This document shows, piece after piece, positions 58,001 to 64,000 of a DNA stretch of 64,000 nt (position 1 is the first letter of the stretch; each line of letters opens with the position of its first letter). Both the position numbers and the translations under genes were made by a program. Origin of the DNA: Schistosoma mansoni (Eukaryota > Platyhelminthes > Trematoda > Strigeidida > Schistosomatidae); NCBI RefSeq assembly GCF_000237925.1, contig NC_031498.1, forward strand, positions 24,459,738 through 24,523,737, written 5' to 3'. The notes beneath the pieces were generated by a model, which ran no database searches, was not told where the DNA came from, and saw only the letters and a program-made list of their open reading frames with translations.

Positions 58001-61000
58001 TTTTATTAATTAGTAACCAGCAGTGGTGTTAGTCGATTTTACGAAAGATTATGCGTCACATAGATATATACAATTCTGTTTATAGATCAGAGGGGGTTTT
58101 GTGGAGAATTTAGTATTTTTCACTGTTGAAAGCGTGAGTCAATTGAAGCTAGACCACCACCGAAAACCTGGAAGCACTGGACGGCTGTTTCGTCCTATTA
58201 TGGGACTCCTCAGCAGTGCGCATCCACGATCCCGCACTCGCGAGGTTCGAACCCAGGACCTACCAGTCTCGAGCCAAAGCCCTTAACCGATAGACCACTG
58301 AGCCGGCATCCAACGGTGTTAATGTCTGTTTATAACATTCGTTTGTTATGAACATTGAGGCTCTGATAATATTGGAAAGCTTTCATTCATTTCTGAATTA
58401 GAGGTTTGAAGCTGTAATTTACAAGTTGAAAGTAAAGTAGTTCAACCACTGTTTTCTCTTTTGAAAACTGAATAGTCTAGAGCAAGAACAAAATCAACAA
58501 ACTACAACTGGTTGGTTATTAACAATAAAATAAATATGAACAATTCTTTTGAATTTAATTATCCCATCACAAACATGTATTAAACTATTCTAAAAAGAAT
58601 CAAGGTATGAACAATAGATATTCAATTTAAAGTGGTGGGATAATGATTTGGAGTATTCCATTTTAAATCTTTGATACTTAGATTTGAACTTCACTCTATT
58701 TTATTCTTGTTTAAATATGCCTCAAATGAAATAACCCAAAGGAAAGTACATGAATCTGTAGCTAATTAGAGTTGCAGTAAAAATGGCATAAACTTAAGAT
58801 GCGGTATATATACAGAGAATAAGTAGTACTGATCAAATCGTATATGGGGATGATCTCATAAACACTAAAGATAAAAGCAATGTTAGTACGAGGATGCATA
58901 AGGCTATCAAATATTAATAAAATAACCTCGTGAATACTGAGACGGAAAGTTGAAAGTGATAGTTGTGTGTATCTGTTTATTTATTAGAGATTCTATAACA
59001 GTAAAAATATATCCATCTTTTACCTTTTGTTCTCTGAATCGCCCATCAACGATGCTATGTGCTAAATCGTCCATTCTTTTGCGTTCAACAATCTGATCCA
59101 GTACAGCTTCCATTAAACAACCTAGAATACAACGAAATATCTAACTGGGTAATGATCTCTCTTTTCTGAATGTAATTCATTTCTCGTATCTGCATCAATA
59201 AAGTATTGAAGTTCGAATTTCGTAGCAACCCAGATTTTGCTTAAAATCTAATCACTAACGTCATATACTTGATGCAACCTGGCATCAGAGGCTATTTTAC
59301 ATGGTATGATTCATAATTAAACCAACGTTCACCCTACCTAATTCGGCTTAATTTGCAGCAAGACAAGTAGGTTTTAGTGAACGACTACAATTTTAATTCT
59401 GCGAAACCAATTAAAATCTGTAAAGTATGAAACCTTTACTGTGATGGAAACTGTCGATGATTACAGATGAGATTACAGTTGAGAATATTGGTTGTATCCT
59501 CTGATATGGATGGTCTAATTTCAGAGTTTTCATTGTTGTTCTGTACAAATTTACAATCATTTCATACAGGAGTGAACTATTCAATTGGTCCACAAGCGCT
59601 AAATCACTCTGTTCTGATGACATCGTCAGTGAAAGACTATCTTAGGACAACTTGGAAACTACACTAAATATTCATTTCAGTAACAGTCATTATAATGATA
59701 TAATTGCATAAAACTACAAATTACCTGATTCATTTCGCCATCGTGCAATCCAAAGGAAATCCCCAACAGGAAGTGCTCTTGATTCACATCTGATATTGCA
59801 CTTTTCAAAAACAGTTGGAAGCATTTGTCTTACTTTGTTAGACCTATGGTTTTTATTTTATAATTTAAACATAAAAATGTAAAATAATGAGTTAGTTAAT
59901 AATAACATTATTTTTAGAAATACTATTGATGAAATTATTCATTTTTATATTGGTTGTTTGTATCCTCCCACTGATTTTTAGGACTGCGATTGATCAGTCT
60001 CATATTGTCATATGTGCATCTTGTGCGGGTTGCCTCGATATTCCCTTATGTCACAAGCATTATAAGCAGAGATGGATGGTGGTTAACAGTGGAATCCAGA
60101 ACGCGCGTTTAGTCCTATTCGGGACTCATCAGTTAGATGTACATGCGTCCAGCTAGTGACTATCTGGACTCAGAAGCTAAGTGAATAACGCAATGGTGTT
60201 TGGACCAAACGGTACTGGGTTCGAGTCCTGGAGTGAACACCGACCCTGGGATGCAGGTACATCCAATTGACGAGTTCAAAAACTGTTACAACTACATAAA
60301 ACGTGGTTTGACTATTTTAGTGATTAACACAGACTAAATTGATAATCTGACTCGATCAATGGAGGGAGAGAAAAAGAAAACATAGATTGGCAGATTAGGA
60401 TTTATTTTACTAAGTATGAATACACTGTTTTTATTAATCCCACTGATACTGTTACTTTACTACGATGGTATTCATATCAATAACTTAATTTAGCTGTGAT
60501 GATGTAGTGTAGCGATGCAAATTTGTGCTCAATTTTCAGTTGCTTATGACTAGTTGATATGTTTTATTCGCACTGTTTAATGGTCAGATGTCGAACAGAT
60601 CTTTATCAAAAAACACATACCACTGATTAACTAATAACCTAATGTATGAATGTAATTCACTAAAATGGTGAGATTGGAAAGCTAAAACCAACAAATACTT
60701 AGCCTAGCATGCGTGTGAAGTCATGAAATTCACAGGTTTATGAATTCATTATAGACAATTTCGATATGAAACAGTAGAGAGGGATTTTTAGGACAAAATT
60801 GACCTTATTTCATTCTAATTAGGTTTTTATCACTAAATTATGTGTTTAACAGTGACTAGGTGGGTGAATAGAATACAATAGAACGAACCAAAAAATGATA
60901 ACAGTTTGTGAAATCACTAGCTGTCAGATTGAGCTACGTCGGTGATTGTCAACTTTTTGGCTGAAGAGTGCGTGATAACCATACTCTGTGGTTGGAGATA

Positions 61001-64000
61001 AAAAGTTAAAGATCGGTCACGCTGGTGCATATGAATTCAATCTTTATTTTCTTCTAGACGTGGAGTTTTAATGATTTTAGTAAAGGGGAAATTTTTCAAC
61101 TCACGTGGATGTTTTCATTGTTGTTGAGTTCTTCAAGTTAGCTAGTTTATAATTGTGTAGCTTTCATTTTCATTCTGGATAACATCATCGGTGCTTACTT
61201 TTTGTAGAAGAGAGCTTCTTAGTCGTTCTTACAAGCGCTATATCGGTTCGCTGTCTTCATGAAGGTATTTATTCTTTTCGAGTTATATATCTCAAGTTCG
61301 GATTTAGTTGCTTTACATCTTATTAACTGTTTGTCACCATATTTTTCTCAGTGTGACGAGATTTGAACCGATGATAGCTGTCAACCGCCTAACAACGAAC
61401 AATTATATTAAAGTGTCATTATGTTCAATCAACCCAGATCTAGTTATTGAAATTTTGAAATAAGCCATTCAACATCCAACTACACATGTGTTACATAAAT
61501 ACTTCGGCTGATTTGTTTAAATTAATAAACCTATTTGTGAAGATTGACTATCAAAACCATATAAATACTGTTTAAGAGAAAAAAATGGACTCACCCGAAA
61601 TTTTCACGAACATCAGCCAAAAGAATAATTTCATAAGAATTACCTGGAACGACAAGTGTTAATAATGATGACGACGAAATTTGGTGTTTTTGAGGTTCGA
61701 CACCTACTGGGTTCGAACATTTTCTAGTACTAATGGTTTGTGGATTCGGAGGTTCACCAGATGCTTGTGAGCTATATTTGGTCATAGCACGATTTAATGA
61801 AAGCATTTCGGATGCGCTTGATAGACTCAGTTGACGGGTCAAAGTTGAAGGTGAGTGAGTAGGAGATTTTGGTTGCATCGTGGACTCTGATACTACCGAA
61901 TTTGTACAGTTTCGACTTGATTTACTTGTGAGACCATTGTGTGAAACCGATTCTACAAAAGATAATTTTCAGAAAAAGTCAACATCTGTTGAACGACCAA
62001 TGATACTACTGATAACTTAAAAAGGGATCTTGCTCTGTTTAATAGAGGGAGCAAAGTATTACATAATGAAACAAAGATAAATGGTTCAACAGTATACAGA
62101 CTCTCAGTAGTTTATTTTTAGGAGTTACCCATGTTTGTCAACTGGGTACCGTAGTTAGAAGTCAAGAATTGTGGAAAGAGGTGAACGAAAATGACTGTTT
62201 CAATGGATAAATTTATTCACAGAATTCATAACATTATGATTGTAGTTGAAAGTAAAGGAGGCCTATATTCATTGACTTAACGATTGTTTCAATCATGAAA
62301 ACGCAAGCGCTAATAACTAAAGGATCATTAATTATCAGAAGGGGTTTTGTGGAGATTTAGTATTTTCATAGTTGAAAGCGTGAGTCAATTGAAGCTAGAC
62401 CACCACCGAAAACCTGGAAGCACTGGACGGCTGTTTCGTCCTATTATGGGACTCCTCAGCAGTGCGCATCCACGATCCCGCACTCGCTAGATTCGAACCC
62501 AGGACCTGCCAGTCTCGAGCCAGAGCCCTTAACCGATAGACCACTGAGCCGGCATCCAACGCTTTCAACTATGAAAGGATCATTAGATTAATGCTTCATT
62601 ATCCTAGTTTGTGGCTCGGTTCAACACTGTGCACTCTCATGCGTGTACCACACAAAAGTAAAGCCAGAAGGTTAAGATCTCAGAGTGAACACATCATTCA
62701 GCCGCTAAGTTCTTATCCGGTGGTTTATACTTTTAAAACTTAATTATTTTAGAATAAATCACAATTGAGTTCCATACTCCTTGCACGACTGAAGTCACAG
62801 GTCAAAATTTCGCACTAATACGTTGAAAAGTTCATTTTGAAGTTTGTCATCAATAGTCATACGGTTTTTTTATCTGATAGTATATGGATGCTTTTTTAAT
62901 TCGAATGTTACTGACATTGTGGTGCATGCTACATATATTGACAAATGTAAGTAGTACGTAACATCAGTCAGAAGTGGAATGCTTGTCAAAAGAAGTTTGA
63001 GAAGACTGAACTGAAGAGAACAGAAAGGAATTGGATTAAAACCAGAATTGGGAGAATGAAGGATGTAAAGGACAATTGGAATAAGATGTGTAAATTATTT
63101 ATTTAATGTTTGATTTTCACATTTTGGTAAACCACTGTGTCATTGTGCAGTAAACAAGATATATTTGCTTTTCCCACCTGAGTCTTCGTTCCTTATAACT
63201 TGCAATGGAAACCAAGAAAACTAATGAGTGTTGAATTTATGGATTGAATAGGTCACAGACTAGTCTCAGTTGGTATACAACTGAAAGTCAGGGAGAACTG
63301 AACGAATGTTTGATCCTAATATTGGACTACTCAGCAGTCCACACTTATGGTACTATTACGCAACAAACCCAGAACGCTAAGGTCTTGTATGAAACACTTA
63401 ATCATTAGCATCATTGCGACAGAGTCTAATGATACAACTTGTGATATGGTGCAGAAGTCATCCAATGGCATATGCGACAATTGTTTTATTCCCGACACGG
63501 TTCAACTATATCAGTCACGACTGTTTACTAGGAATTTCGTGAAACTTTGAAGTAAGTTGCTAGTGAGTTGGCTATCATATCATATATGGAAAAATTATGT
63601 GGAGATTGGCTCAATTTGTAGCTTTGATTTGTCAGAGACTAATTTCATTTGGAAGTTGTTTAAATAACTGTATACACAAATGTATCATTTAAAAATGAAT
63701 TATGACTGAGATCTATAATTTTTTTCACAGCGATGAATCCAAAGGACAGTAAGTTGATTACCTTGAGATTTGCATCGTTTAATTCCAGTCTCCAGATTAG
63801 TTGAGTTATTAACTTTTGATATTGGTTTAAATGTGAAAGTAGTTGAAGACGTAGTTAGCATCGCACTGCTACTGGTTGTATCGATAGATTTTATACTTGA
63901 TATAGGATTTGTACACAGATTAGGCGCATTAGGATCAAGTAAGTAAGCATACGTATATGTCATACCATTTTCTGTTAACCTGCTCCAGAGAGTGAGAAAG
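55020..64000 (-). CDS. MUS81: MUS81 structure-specific endonuclease, partial
   Basis: Catalytic subunit that, with an EME1-type partner, cuts branched DNA such as 3' flaps, stalled forks and nicked Holliday junctions in the nucleus. Exons, 5' to 3': 64000(edge)-63762, 61952-61595, 59843-59725, 59121-59024, 57392-57276, 56592-56497, 55444-55233, 55103-55020. All phases agree. The nuclease domain starts near [26 protein letters not shown] and VERKRMDD form the XPF-family GD..ERKxxxD active site, intact. Next come [24 protein letters not shown] and [11 protein letters not shown], then the helix-hairpin-helix part with [18 protein letters not shown] and YPTPCILMDAYD. The N-terminal part is off the window. 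The end of the C-terminal hairpin domain is missing; after 55020 an intron-like GTATGT follows. Introns contain several SINEs. Confidence 0.9.
57930..57995 (+). repeat. Worn RTE LINE 3'-end fragment in a MUS81 intron
   Basis: GTGTGGCAACTTGAATAAAT, then GCACATGTGTGTGAGG..GCTAACTGA keeps the order of the RTE 3' end at 25816-25873. Confidence 0.5.
58092..58330 (-). repeat. SINE copy in a MUS81 intron, sense to the gene
   Basis: Minus-oriented tRNA-like middle (GGTCTATCGGTTAAGGGC; B-box-like GGTTCGAACC on either strand), hammerhead segment and full tail ending CCACAAAACCCCC. The head is missing (truncated near 58320). It lies in the intron 59023-57393 and reads in the same direction as MUS81. 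Confidence 0.8.
58174..58219 (-). ncRNA. Compact hammerhead motif (SINE), sense in MUS81 intron
   Basis: On the minus strand: helix I GCACTG/CAGTGC, core CTGAGGA, helix II GTCC/GGAC, GAAAC, cleavage triplet GTC. The core is intact. Helix III (ACAGCCGT) has a mismatch and no loop, so stability is doubtful. Confidence 0.5.
60085..60300. repeat. Smα-type SINE: two parts in opposite orientation
   Basis: Plus strand: A-box-like AGAAGCTAAGTGAATAACGC (60172-60191), B box GGTTCGAGTCC (60218-60228), then a worn hammerhead start TTGACGAGTTC near 60270. Minus strand, left side: a second, better kept hammerhead (60094-60150). Together they look like the ends of two Smα units joined head to head. Located in the MUS81 intron 61594-59844. 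Confidence 0.65.
60094..60150 (-). ncRNA. Classic Smα hammerhead, probably inactive
   Basis: On the minus strand: CTGATGA (60132-60126), GTCC/GGAC helix II, then TAAAC in place of GAAAC, ACGCGCGT helix III and CTGGATTCCAC, the wording of the known Smα ribozyme. The invariant G of GAAA is T, the cleavage triplet is GTT, and helix I is weakened. Loss of that G is expected to abolish cleavage. Confidence 0.7.
62331..62573 (-). repeat. SINE copy in a MUS81 intron with target duplication
   Basis: Flanked by AAAGGATCATTA (62319-62330 and 62574-62585), so this copy arrived by retroposition. Minus-oriented tRNA-like middle, hammerhead and tail ending in CCACAAAACCCC, truncated at its head. Same orientation as MUS81, in the intron 63761-61953. 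Confidence 0.8.
62420..62465 (-). ncRNA. Compact hammerhead motif (SINE), sense in MUS81 intron
   Basis: Same bases as the motif at 58174-58219: CTGAGGA, GTCC/GGAC, GAAAC, GTC, with a six-pair helix I. The core is intact and helix III is weak. Confidence 0.5.
63264..63420 (-). repeat. Worn SINE remnant in a MUS81 intron
   Basis: TGTTTGATCCTAATATTGGA, then CTACTCAGCAGTCCACACTT follows the order of the hammerhead segment of the SINE (minus orientation), with heavy decay. Confidence 0.45.

Noticed and set aside
1-64000. CRISPR array, operon, prophage or other prokaryotic system
   Set aside because: Spliced eukaryotic genes and LINE/SINE content throughout; no regularly spaced short repeats were seen.

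Overview
The window looks like nuclear DNA of a blood fluke (genus Schistosoma). It is AT-rich. Host genes have tiny 30-48 bp introns near their 5' ends and long introns further on. The intergenic and intronic DNA is packed with trematode-type retroelements: RTE- and CR1-clade LINEs, Penelope-like elements, a Gypsy-type LTR element, and tRNA-headed SINEs that carry hammerhead ribozyme sequences (Smα type). The genus is inferred from these element types; the species cannot be fixed by eye.

Three host genes can be read exon by exon. (1) Minus strand, 26685-19479: mitoferrin (SLC25A28/37 family), a mitochondrial iron carrier. It has one 39 bp intron and a 5.1 kb intron that holds an apparently intact RTE-clade LINE in the opposite direction. 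(2) Plus strand, 46606-52596: a complete ALG8 gene, the ER glucosyltransferase that adds the second glucose to the dolichol-linked oligosaccharide. It has 12 exons and 536 codons. (3) Minus strand, from the right edge down to about 55020: MUS81, the XPF-family structure-specific endonuclease. Eight exons are seen; the 5' end lies off the window and the last exon was not found. The three genes have unrelated roles (iron import, N-glycosylation, DNA repair), with no sign of operon organisation.

Layout: 1-5.4 kb, a SINE, a Penelope-like fragment with inverted terminal repeats each carrying a hammerhead motif, and a solo LTR. 7.3-16.7 kb, SINE copies, LINE remnants and an inverted-repeat element. 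19.5-26.7 kb, mitoferrin with its intronic LINE. 28.4-35.3 kb, an old CR1-type LINE split by a young Gypsy-type LTR element. 35.7-40 kb, no gene seen. 40-46.1 kb, LINE pieces, including an RTE relic interrupted by a small internally deleted element. 46.6-52.6 kb, ALG8. 53.1-54.1 kb, repeat fragments. 55-64 kb, MUS81, whose introns contain hammerhead-bearing SINEs in the same orientation as the gene.

The observation most worth following up is the number of hammerhead-like sequences from two unrelated sources, Penelope terminal repeats and tRNA-headed SINEs. Several keep the conserved core, and some sit in sense orientation inside MUS81 introns. The general phenomenon is known; the specific copies and their state are what the sequence adds.
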